Below are positions 5,941 through 11,169 of a stretch of DNA of 11,169 nt, piece by piece. A program made the position numbers and the translations under genes. The DNA comes from Planctomycetales bacterium (GTDB lineage Bacteria; Planctomycetota; Phycisphaerae; SM23-33). The notes under the pieces are model-generated. The model saw nothing but the letters and a program-made list of their open reading frames with translations, did no database searches and was not told where the DNA came from. Within the stretch, counting starts at the first letter, position 1; each line of letters begins with the position of its first letter. The stretch spans positions 1 to 11,169 of the forward strand of contig DAOVLS010000050.1 in the NCBI GenBank assembly GCA_030631125.1. The letters are read 5' to 3'.

Positions 5941-6780
5941 TCACGTAATCAGCATCCGGCCATAGCCGTAGGCGCGGTCCAATGCGAACAACGAATCACC
6001 GTCATAGTCCAGGATGCGGCCTTCGCGCCGCAGCATCACGATCCGCCCGCCACCGGTCATCCGCCCGGAGATGTGGATGTCCTTGTAGACGTGGATCAGA
6101 CTGTTGGAGTTGATGTTAAGAAGGCCGTCCTGATGGAGGCCAAAATATCCGAATACTTCAATCCGGCTGTACAACGATACGGCCAGCGTGCCAGTGACGA
6201 AGACCGCTCCAGCGGAGGCAATGTCTATCATGCCGTCTTCGAAGAGGACGAGATGACCGCCATCCTCAACGCTGAAGTCATCGCGGATCAAGGCCTGGCT
6301 GTAACGCTCGACACAGCAGTAGCCGTAGTCCTGCCAGATCGCGCCGACTTCCAACGTCAGCAATCCGCCGTCGCAGATGTCAGCGTAGCCGCCCGATGCG
6401 ACGATGAACTGGCCCTCGATTGTGGCCGTAGCGACCGATTCCAGATAGAAGTCAGCGGCAACTTCCAGCGTGCCGGTCGTCTGAACCAGCACTTCCGTTC
6501 CGTTCCAAGTCGCCAGGTAGACGCCCTCGGAGACGACGGTTCCGTCGACCCATAAGGTGCTGCTACCGATGTCCAGTCCGCCTTGAACACGGAGCGTCGC
6601 GCCTTCAACCACAGCCAGCATATTGCCGCCTCCCATCGAGATGTATTCGCCCGCCTCGATAATGACCTCGTGGTCGGTAGCGATAATCACGTCATCGCTG
6701 GACAGGTTCGGCACAATGCCGCCGACCCAAGTGGTCGTGACGTGCCAGTTGCCGGATTGTGCGGATGCAATCGTTGCCAT
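5941..6780 (-). CDS. Beta-repeat fibre or decoration protein with G8-like N-terminus
   Basis: A 279-residue protein starting MATIASAQSGNWHVTTTWVG, then GGIVPNLSSDDVIIATDHEVII. The pattern serine/glutamine-Ser-Gly-x-Trp...Thr-Trp-x-Gly-Gly...Pro...Asp-Asp-Val-x-Ile...His-x-Val is typical of G8-like beta domains in surface and phage proteins. From residue 50 onward it shows short repeated strands of about 18-22 residues rich in Gly, Val, Ile and Asp (for example LRVQGGLDIGSSTLWVDGT, ATIEGQFIVASGGYADICD), predicting a right-handed parallel beta-helix. No catalytic motif or signal peptide is visible. It sits between head and tail completion genes, not with the distal tail genes, so a head fibre or decoration role is as likely as a tail spike. 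ATG 6780 lies 8 nt after the previous stop, with CAGGAA directly upstream. Confidence 0.75.
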   Translation of the reverse strand: MATIASAQSGNWHVTTTWVGGIVPNLSSDDVIIATDHEVIIEAGEYISMGGGNMLAVVEGATLRVQGGLDIGSSTLWVDGTVVSEGVYLATWNGTEVLVQTTGTLEVAADFYLESVATATIEGQFIVASGGYADICDGGLLTLEVGAIWQDYGYCCVERYSQALIRDDFSVEDGGHLVLFEDGMIDIASAGAVFVTGTLAVSLYSRIEVFGYFGLHQDGLLNINSNSLIHVYKDIHISGRMTGGGRIVMLRREGRILDYDGDSLFALDRAYGYGRMLIT

Positions 6781-6788
6781 TTCCTGCC

Positions 6789-7151
6789 CTATGCGAAGAT
6801 TCGATACGCCACGCCCTGGCCGTTGACGCCGACCTTGACGTGTACCTTGCTGGCGTCGTCAACACGGATGACCACGCCCTCGTAATTGCTCTGGAGAATC
6901 GGGATGTTCTGCCCGGCGGCATCGCCGATGAAGCACGGTGCGGTGTTCTGGGGGTTGCCCGATCCGTCCACCCGAGCGCCAACCCAGACGAAACTGCACG
7001 GCGTCGGGTCCGGGACGAGTTTTTCCGGCGTTGACGAAGACGCCACCGTCTTGGTCCCGCCGACAAATGAAACACAGCCCGCCATGTCGAACAGCGGAGC
7101 GCCGTTTTCGCCGACCTCAACATCCACCGAATTGAGCCATCGCCTGGTCAT
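6789..7151 (-). CDS. Small beta-rich structural protein, function unknown
   Basis: A 120-residue protein MTRRWLNSVDVEVGENGAPL... ending GVNGQGVAYRIFA. It is rich in Val, Gly, Asp and Asn, with strand-like alternation (SFVWVGARVDGSGNPQNTAP, GVVIRVDDASKVHVKVGV) and no membrane segment. ATG 7151 is chosen over TTG 7163 because GGAG is placed 6 nt before it and it starts one base after the preceding stop. The TPCSFVWVGARV...N...CFIGD..G pattern recalls small phage proteins often annotated only as hypothetical near fibre genes. With the beta-helix gene just downstream, it may be an adaptor or decoration protein; this is inference from context. Confidence 0.7.
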   Translation of the reverse strand: MTRRWLNSVDVEVGENGAPLFDMAGCVSFVGGTKTVASSSTPEKLVPDPTPCSFVWVGARVDGSGNPQNTAPCFIGDAAGQNIPILQSNYEGVVIRVDDASKVHVKVGVNGQGVAYRIFA

Positions 7152-7152
7152 G

Positions 7153-7389
7153 TCATGCTCCAAAGATTCGTTGCCAGATCGCTGAGGCCGCCAGCGTCAC
7201 TGCTGCACCGGTGATGATCCAGATGAGCCGACTGCGCGACTTCTCCGACGCCTCCAGGCTGCCCAGCCGAAGCTGAATGCCCGGCTTGCCGTTGCCGCGA
7301 ATCGCCTCGTCCATCCGGTCGAGCTTCGCGTTTATCGCGTCGAACTCCGGTTTGCAGACCTGCTCAAACTGTCCGTCGCATCCGCTCAT
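7153..7389 (-). CDS. Coiled-coil membrane protein (XhlA-like)
   Basis: A 78-residue protein. Residues 10-50 form an amphipathic helix (CKPEFDAINAKLDRMDEAIR, then a Gly-rich break and LRLGSLEASEKSRSRL); residues 54-72 form one membrane helix (LIWIITGAAVTLAASAIW), with a short basic end. The layout of heptad helix, short loop and C-terminal membrane helix is that of the hemolysin XhlA-like phage proteins, linked to lysis or membrane contact. Start ATG 7389 and the upstream stop overlap as ATGA. It is unusual to find it inside the head module rather than beside the holin; here it may play another role, for example at the membrane during assembly. Confidence 0.62.
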   Translation of the reverse strand: MSGCDGQFEQVCKPEFDAINAKLDRMDEAIRGNGKPGIQLRLGSLEASEKSRSRLIWIITGAAVTLAASAIWQRIFGA

Positions 7390-7739
7390 TCGCTGTCCAC
7401 TTCCTTCGTGTGAATCCGTAATGTTTGCCGATACGGATCACTCCATCGCCAATGTCCCTGGCCCGCCAGATTCATCACTTCGTACACCACACCGTCAGCA
7501 ACAATCTGGTCGCCTGCTTCCGGCTCGTCGAACGGAAAAACCTCGGCCGAGATCATGAAGTCCGTCACCTGTGCCCCGACGCGGAGGCCGTATTCATCCT
7601 CGACCTCATATTCCGTCCGCCCGAACGTGGCGTTGACCTCGTGGCTGTCTTCGTCGCGACGGTATGTGACCGGGCTGGACATGTGCGATGCTCGCATCTG
7701 TTCCACCCACTGCGATCCCTGGCGGATCAAATCGCTCAT
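7386..7739 (-). CDS. Head-tail joining/head completion-like protein
   Basis: A 117-residue, beta-rich acidic protein, MSDLIRQGSQWVEQMRASHM..., with an N-terminal helix (residues 1-20), strands SPVTYRRDEDSHEVNATFGR and TDFMISAEVFPFDEPEAGDQ, then IVADGVVYEVMNL and a WRWSDPYRQTLRIHT strand at the end. The pattern 'GD.I..DG..YEV........W.W.D....T.RIHT' is typical of small phage head-tail joining proteins that close the portal after packaging. ATG 7739 overlaps the DUF2190 stop as ATGA. Assignment rests on the strand pattern and its place between the capsid and tail completion genes. Confidence 0.72.
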   Translation of the reverse strand: MSDLIRQGSQWVEQMRASHMSSPVTYRRDEDSHEVNATFGRTEYEVEDEYGLRVGAQVTDFMISAEVFPFDEPEAGDQIVADGVVYEVMNLAGQGHWRWSDPYRQTLRIHTKEVDSE

Positions 7740-8056
7740 TGATCCAGTCGCACGCGCACCGTCTCGTCGGTATCAGCAGCAGCCTTGACCGCCTTGCCGA
7801 TGTACGTGTTTCCGGCTGCCTCGGGGACAGCAGCACTGTCATCCCAGTACGCCTTCTCCCCGGCGATAAATGCTATAGGAGGCTTGGGGAAGTCGAACAC
7901 CCCTGTCACCGCCAGAGCGCCGAGCGTGTTAGCTGGGATGTTACGTTTGGTCACGCCGACCAGTTCATGCTGAACGACCACATCGCCAGCCGAAACGTCC
8001 GAACCGGGCGTGTAATCAATCGCATTTCCATCATGAATGAATGTTGCAGTTGCCAT
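7736..8056 (-). CDS. DUF2190-family capsid-associated protein
   Basis: A 106-residue protein MATATFIHDGNAIDYTPGSD... with the pattern 'G...DYTP..DV.AGDVVV...L.G......A.G..GALAVTGVFDFPK' followed by 'AGEKAYWDD...........IGKAVKAA....TV.VRL', which is the standard layout of DUF2190 proteins. These are small beta-rich proteins coded next to the major capsid gene; some act as capsid decoration proteins. It starts at ATG 8056 with AGGAG 9 nt upstream, a strong site, in the first gap after the capsid gene; such a strong site fits a product needed in high copy number. Confidence 0.85.
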   Translation of the reverse strand: MATATFIHDGNAIDYTPGSDVSAGDVVVQHELVGVTKRNIPANTLGALAVTGVFDFPKPPIAFIAGEKAYWDDSAAVPEAAGNTYIGKAVKAAADTDETVRVRLDQ

Positions 8057-8078
8057 TTTTTATATCTCCTGTCTTTTC

Positions 8079-8106
8079 ACTGGTTACTGGCTACGGGCTA
8101 CCGGCT
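8079..8106. repeat. Four tandem heptamers in the capsid-DUF2190 gap
   Basis: On the plus strand 8079-8106 reads as four consecutive 7-mers ACTGGTT, ACTGGCT, ACGGGCT and ACCGGCT (consensus ACYGGYT with one G variant), followed by a partial ACTG. They occupy half of the only real intergenic gap in the window (8057-8113), between the capsid stop and the DUF2190 ribosome binding site. Similar GGCTACT-type short tandem repeats are common, from memory, between genes in environmental bacterial genomes. Confidence 0.7.
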
Positions 8107-8113
8107 ACTGCCG

Positions 8114-10180
8114 TTAGGCTTCGCCCTTTGCTTTCACTCCACCCTTGGGGTCCTGAAGCGCCACGCCGAAGTCGTGGTAGCCACGCATCTGGACGCCGAG
8201 GACGTTGAAGTCCGCTTCTGCCGACTCGATAGTCGGCGACTCCTGGCCGTTGAGGAACGCCACCTCAATCACCGGCAGGTCAGACGGGTCGGCCAGCAGG
8301 TACCACGCCTTGTCACTGTTGCCGGTGTACTGGCTGTTGGACAGGTACCGGCTGACCTCTATGCGGAACTTGCCCTGGTGCGGGTTGGCGATTGGGTACT
8401 TCGTGCTGGCCGTCGTGTCGCGGATCTCCAGGCTCTTAAACAACTGTGTGCCGATGGCGCTCAGCGCCGTCGGAACCAGCACGACCGACGGCATGATGCC
8501 GATGGGCTTGCCGTCGGGATCCACCTGGTCCATGAACTTCACCTCGGCCTTGGTCAGCCCGTCGATGCTCAGGGCGGTGTCCGCGCCGGTTATGTAGTTC
8601 TTGTTGGCCGTCTTGAAGAACGCACTGTTGTTCAGGAAAATCGCCCAGAACACGTCGTTGATCTTCAAGCCGCTGCCCCTGCCGAGTTTTCGCGGCACGG
8701 TGGTTATCGCGCCCAGGTCATCGTTGATGATGTCCCGCCGGTCGATAGAGAGCAGCAGACCGTAGGTGTCGGCCTTATTGGTGTAACTTTCCTCACCGAG
8801 GGTGCCGTGTTTCAGCTCACCACCGGGTGCGACCGGCTGATACTGGTCAGCCCCGACCAGGCGGTAACTGGTAACGGTTTTGAAGTCGCTGACGTTCCGA
8901 ACGGTGCAGATGTTTCGCCAGACCCGCTCGACGCTGAAGAAACCTTCCAGCAGGAACTTGTTCGAGACGTTCGACAGAATCCCGCCGATTTCTACGGTCG
9001 AAAACGCCGCCTGGATGTTCGGAGCGAACGCATATCGCAAAACCTCCCGGCTGTTGCGGAAGTTCCTGCCGGTGTACCCGTTCGCCCACGCCGCTTCCAG
9101 CAGCAGTTCCTGAAGGCCAATCCCGCCGCGGAATCGTTTGGAAGCCACGTCGAGCGTCTTTTCGTCGTGGAGTTTTTCCACATCGCTCAGCCCGGCAGTC
9201 AGCATGCACGCAGCTTCCAGGATGGTCCCATCGACCGAGTTGTCCGGAACGTGGGCCGCCGGCGCCTTCGGGCGACTGGCGCGCAGCACCTCCAGCTCGA
9301 CCTTGGTCTCGTCCCAGCCCTCGGTGATTGCACGGGCGGAAATATCCGGATAGTCGTCGCCGCAAACCTTCCGAACCACTGCGATGCGCTGCTGTTCAGC
9401 TGCGGCCTTGGCTCGCATATCGACAACCGGGTCAACGGCGGTCAGGGCCTCCGTGCCCTCGACTGCCGCCGCCTGAACCTGCTCCTCCGGACTGGTGGCC
9501 GCCTGCCCTGAGTCCTGTCGAAGGGTTTGCTTTGGATCGTCCTGAGGGGTGTCCGCGTTGGTTTCCTCGTTTTCCGTTTTCTCTACGTTAGTGACTTCCT
9601 TGTCAGTCATTTCTTCCTGCTCCTTATCTTGGGCTGCAATCCGAGCCGACGTGTTCGTGTCGGCCCCTGAATCGACAAAACTGATTTCCTTGAGAATGGC
9701 GCGGCGCACCACGTGCACCGGGCCTGTAAATGTCTGTCCGTTGACCTGAACCGTTCCTCCCGCGGGGACGAAGTCGGCCCTCACCACAGCCGCTCCGATA
9801 CTCGCCTGCCAGGGGAATCCGTTGACGCCGCTTTTCGCCACGTCCCGTGCCCATGAGGTATCCCGGCTGATGAGTCCCTCTGCTACAAGCGAACCGTTTT
9901 CGATGGCCACGCGCTGCGTGTGCCCGACACCTTGACGCCGTTCATGGTCGAGCCGAATCGGCAGGTTCTGATTCGGAATCTCAAGCCCAGCCAGGTCCAC
10001 CACAACCGGACGCGGAAAACCCGCAATTCGCATCAGCCCGCCGGTGTAGGCGACCATTCTGAACCGCGGCAGTTGCTTCTCATCACCCGCCGCTTCAATG
10101 TTCGCCGTGGCGGTCATCGTTACATATTCAGGCCCGTCTGACGTAGCCTTGGCGAAGTCAGGCTGCTTCTCGTTCGACAT
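8114..10180 (-). CDS. Prohead protease/major capsid protein fusion
   Basis: A 688-residue protein joining three parts. Residues 18-182 form an HK97-type prohead serine protease: LPIRLDHE puts a candidate catalytic His at 79, FPWQASIG a Ser at 127, and AILKEISFVDSGAD (161-174) carries the usual acidic and Gly-Ala motif. Residues 183-305 are a charged, helical, Glu/Gln/Ala-rich linker resembling a scaffold or delta domain. Residues about 310-688 are a major capsid protein with an HK97-like make-up (long N-terminal helix, E-loop-like and P-domain region, beta-rich end GVQMRGYHDFGVALQDPKGG). Fusions of this kind are known in phages. The protease must cleave itself away as the shell matures. ATG 10180 overlaps the portal end by 23 nt and has GGAGGAGG upstream. 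Residues 7-16 and 216-228 derive from small inserted repeats. Confidence 0.88.
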   Translation of the reverse strand: MSNEKQPDFAKATSDGPEYVTMTATANIEAAGDEKQLPRFRMVAYTGGLMRIAGFPRPVVVDLAGLEIPNQNLPIRLDHERRQGVGHTQRVAIENGSLVAEGLISRDTSWARDVAKSGVNGFPWQASIGAAVVRADFVPAGGTVQVNGQTFTGPVHVVRRAILKEISFVDSGADTNTSARIAAQDKEQEEMTDKEVTNVEKTENEETNADTPQDDPKQTLRQDSGQAATSPEEQVQAAAVEGTEALTAVDPVVDMRAKAAAEQQRIAVVRKVCGDDYPDISARAITEGWDETKVELEVLRASRPKAPAAHVPDNSVDGTILEAACMLTAGLSDVEKLHDEKTLDVASKRFRGGIGLQELLLEAAWANGYTGRNFRNSREVLRYAFAPNIQAAFSTVEIGGILSNVSNKFLLEGFFSVERVWRNICTVRNVSDFKTVTSYRLVGADQYQPVAPGGELKHGTLGEESYTNKADTYGLLLSIDRRDIINDDLGAITTVPRKLGRGSGLKINDVFWAIFLNNSAFFKTANKNYITGADTALSIDGLTKAEVKFMDQVDPDGKPIGIMPSVVLVPTALSAIGTQLFKSLEIRDTTASTKYPIANPHQGKFRIEVSRYLSNSQYTGNSDKAWYLLADPSDLPVIEVAFLNGQESPTIESAEADFNVLGVQMRGYHDFGVALQDPKGGVKAKGEA
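9506..9525. repeat. Dispersed 20-nt repeat (CCCTTCGACAGGACTCAGGG type) within the linker
   Basis: The minus strand reads CCCTTCGACAGGACTCAGGG, an imperfect palindrome with CCCT/AGGG ends, translated in frame as residues 219-225 of the fusion (TLRQDSG). From memory, sequences of the form CCCTTCGACARGCTCAGGG are abundant dispersed elements in many environmental bacterial genomes and often show up as LRQDSGQA-like peptides inside proteins. It sits in the flexible linker, where insertion would be tolerated. Confidence 0.5.
9608..9625 (-). promoter_or_regulatory. Internal ribosome binding site and ATG inside the protease-capsid gene
   Basis: AAGGAG (9625-9620) lies 9 nt before an in-frame ATG (9610-9608, Met191), exactly at the border between the protease domain and the scaffold-like linker. 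Starting here would make a 498-residue linker plus capsid protein lacking the protease (8114-9610). Lambda makes its Nu3 scaffold the same way, from an internal start in the protease gene C. It would supply capsid subunits in excess of protease. The motif is seen; its use is inferred. Confidence 0.5.
10140..10159. repeat. Dispersed 20-nt imperfect palindrome (GACTTCGCCAAGGCTACGTC type) at the capsid gene start
   Basis: The minus strand reads GACTTCGCCAAGGCTACGTC: GAC pairs with GTC, a central GCC-AA-GGC pairs, with two mismatches between. It is translated as DFAKATS (residues 8-14) near the N-terminus of the fusion, and the copy also touches the portal stop codon region at 10158-10160. The FAKATS/FAKASADK-type peptide is, from memory, the mark of a second common dispersed repeat in environmental genomes. 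Confidence 0.45.
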
Positions 10181-11169
10181 CGCTGTCCTCCTCCTCTTCC
10201 GCTTGCGGAATGGTCTCGGATTCGCTCAATCCCAGTTCCTGCATCAATTCCTTTTCCTTTGCCCGCTGGCGCAGTTCCGTCTCCCAGTCCAGGCCGACAC
10301 GCGCATATTCCGTCGCCAGCGTGGTAGTGTGGTTCGCCAGGCGGGTGGCTTGGGCCTTTGCTTCCTTGGCCGGGTCCACGTGCTCGTGACCGACCCAGAA
10401 CCATTGGTGCGGAAAGCCTGCCCCGTTGGAGTCTGCTATTTCGCCGAAGCCGAAGACCCGCACCGCTTCAGCCAGCCACGCGGCGAAGATGCGATCCAGG
10501 ACGACCGTCTCGATGTGCGACTGCTCCACCCGGATATTCTTGAAATAGGTTTGATGGTCGAGTCGCCCCGAGGCGTAGTTGTAACCCGACGAATTGCAGG
10601 CCGCGATGTTGTACGGCATGTTGAGGCAACGGGCGATCTCGTTGAGAATCTCCCGCTTGAACTCCCCGTACCCGGTCGCCGGCTGCTCTGCCCTGATCTG
10701 TGACGGTTCCCAACCCTCCGGTCCGAAGATGGCCATATTCGGCTCAAACTCCATAGTGGCCATCGGCTCGATCTCTGCCGCTTCGCCGCCAGCCGGGGTA
10801 TTGGTCTTCATGAATATTGCAATGTTTGCCGCCGACTCAGCAGCTGCGATCACCGCCAGCGTGTAACGCCGGAGTTGTGCAAACAACGGCAGCGCCGGCA
10901 GGATGTCCGGCAAGCCGCGATTCTGTCCAGGCCGGTCGGCCCGGAACCAGTGAATCATCGACTCAGCCTGAACCTTGTCGTACTCGGCCGTGAAAGCGGC
11001 CCTGCCTCCACCGGGATGATTCTTCAGAACGTGGTACTCAGTCGGATTGCCGAACTCGTCCAGGACAATACCATCAACCGCCGTCTTCTTGGGCACCAGC
11101 AGGTCAGGCGTCGTTACCTGGTCGGCCTCGATGAGGCGAATATCGAGACTGACGGGAGAGTCGAGTTTA
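10158..11169 (-). CDS. Portal protein, lambda family, 5' end outside window
   Basis: The frame is open to the right edge; 336 C-terminal residues are visible (lambda B is 533). Motifs typical of lambda-type portals: LIEADQV near the edge, VDGIVLDEFGNPTEYHVL, then MIHWFRADRPGQNRGLPDIL (RPGQ.RG motif), a long helix with AVIAAAESAANIAIFMKT, and CLNMPYNIAA...YNYASGRLD followed by the region up to FAAWLAEAV. The C-terminus is acidic (QAEEEEDSDVEREAA). The portal is the dodecameric ring through which DNA is packaged and ejected. A GTG at 11096 is an internal Val, not a start, since portal sequence continues upstream of it. The stop lies 23 nt inside the next gene. Confidence 0.9.
   Translation of the reverse strand, partial: KLDSPVSLDIRLIEADQVTTPDLLVPKKTAVDGIVLDEFGNPTEYHVLKNHPGGGRAAFTAEYDKVQAESMIHWFRADRPGQNRGLPDILPALPLFAQLRRYTLAVIAAAESAANIAIFMKTNTPAGGEAAEIEPMATMEFEPNMAIFGPEGWEPSQIRAEQPATGYGEFKREILNEIARCLNMPYNIAACNSSGYNYASGRLDHQTYFKNIRVEQSHIETVVLDRIFAAWLAEAVRVFGFGEIADSNGAGFPHQWFWVGHEHVDPAKEAKAQATRLANHTTTLATEYARVGLDWETELRQRAKEKELMQELGLSESETIPQAEEEEDSDVEREAA

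Noticed and set aside
5572..6555. 327-codon plus-strand frame opposite the beta-repeat protein
   Set aside because: It is antisense to a protein with clear beta-repeat structure, and its own translation shows no domain pattern.
7688..9511. 607-codon open frame on the plus strand opposite the capsid gene
   Set aside because: It is an antisense shadow in GC-rich DNA: it crosses the borders of three convincing minus-strand genes, its peptide has no recognisable domain, and it is rich in Arg/Val/Leu/Gln as expected from reversed codons.
1..11169. CRISPR array, tRNA, IS element, integrase or attachment site
   Set aside because: No regularly spaced direct repeats with spacers, cloverleaf sequences, transposase motifs or terminal repeats were seen on reading both strands.

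Overview
The window is a piece of a tailed-phage (or prophage) morphogenesis operon. Every gene I can support lies on the minus strand, so the transcript reads from base 11169 down to base 1. Base composition is GC-rich with no obvious shift inside the window. Genes are packed end to end: most junctions are ATGA or TAATG overlaps or gaps of a few bases, and the only sizeable intergenic gap is about 57 bp. I see no host gene, tRNA, integrase or attachment site, so the sequence cannot tell a free phage from a prophage. A lipoprotein and a putative spanin suggest a host with an outer membrane. Several proteins resemble, from memory, phage genes seen in Planctomycetota-type environmental genomes, but this is a weak guess.

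Head module (11169 to about 6789): the 3' two thirds of a lambda-type portal gene; a fused prohead protease/major capsid gene with a well-formed internal start before its scaffold-like linker; a DUF2190 decoration-type protein; a head-tail joining-like protein; a small coiled-coil membrane protein (XhlA-like); and an unrecognised small beta-rich protein. Next is a long beta-repeat protein (6780-5941) with a G8-like N-terminus, probably a fibre or decoration protein.

Tail module (5931 to 3560): a small helical protein, a tail terminator/completion-like protein, an HK97 gp10-like protein, the tail tube protein, and a tail assembly chaperone pair. The second chaperone cistron has no usable start codon and sits in the -1 frame, so a programmed -1 frameshift is the likely route (lambda G/GT type). 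No sheath gene precedes the tube gene, so a long non-contractile tail (siphovirus) is most likely. The tape measure protein (2231-234) and the start of one further tail gene (230-1) close the window.

Between the chaperone and the tape measure lies an accessory/lysis island (3563-2238): a small lipoprotein, a hidden membrane-spanning reading frame reached by a textbook in-frame G GGA AAC slippery site, a holin-like two-helix protein, and a Mom-like DNA modification protein. The hidden frame is the most interesting observation here. A -1 shift would turn the lipoprotein into a protein with an outer-membrane lipid anchor at one end and a transmembrane helix with a basic tail at the other, which is the topology of a unimolecular spanin. 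Small dispersed repeats have also landed in frame inside the capsid gene, and a heptamer tandem repeat fills the one real intergenic gap.
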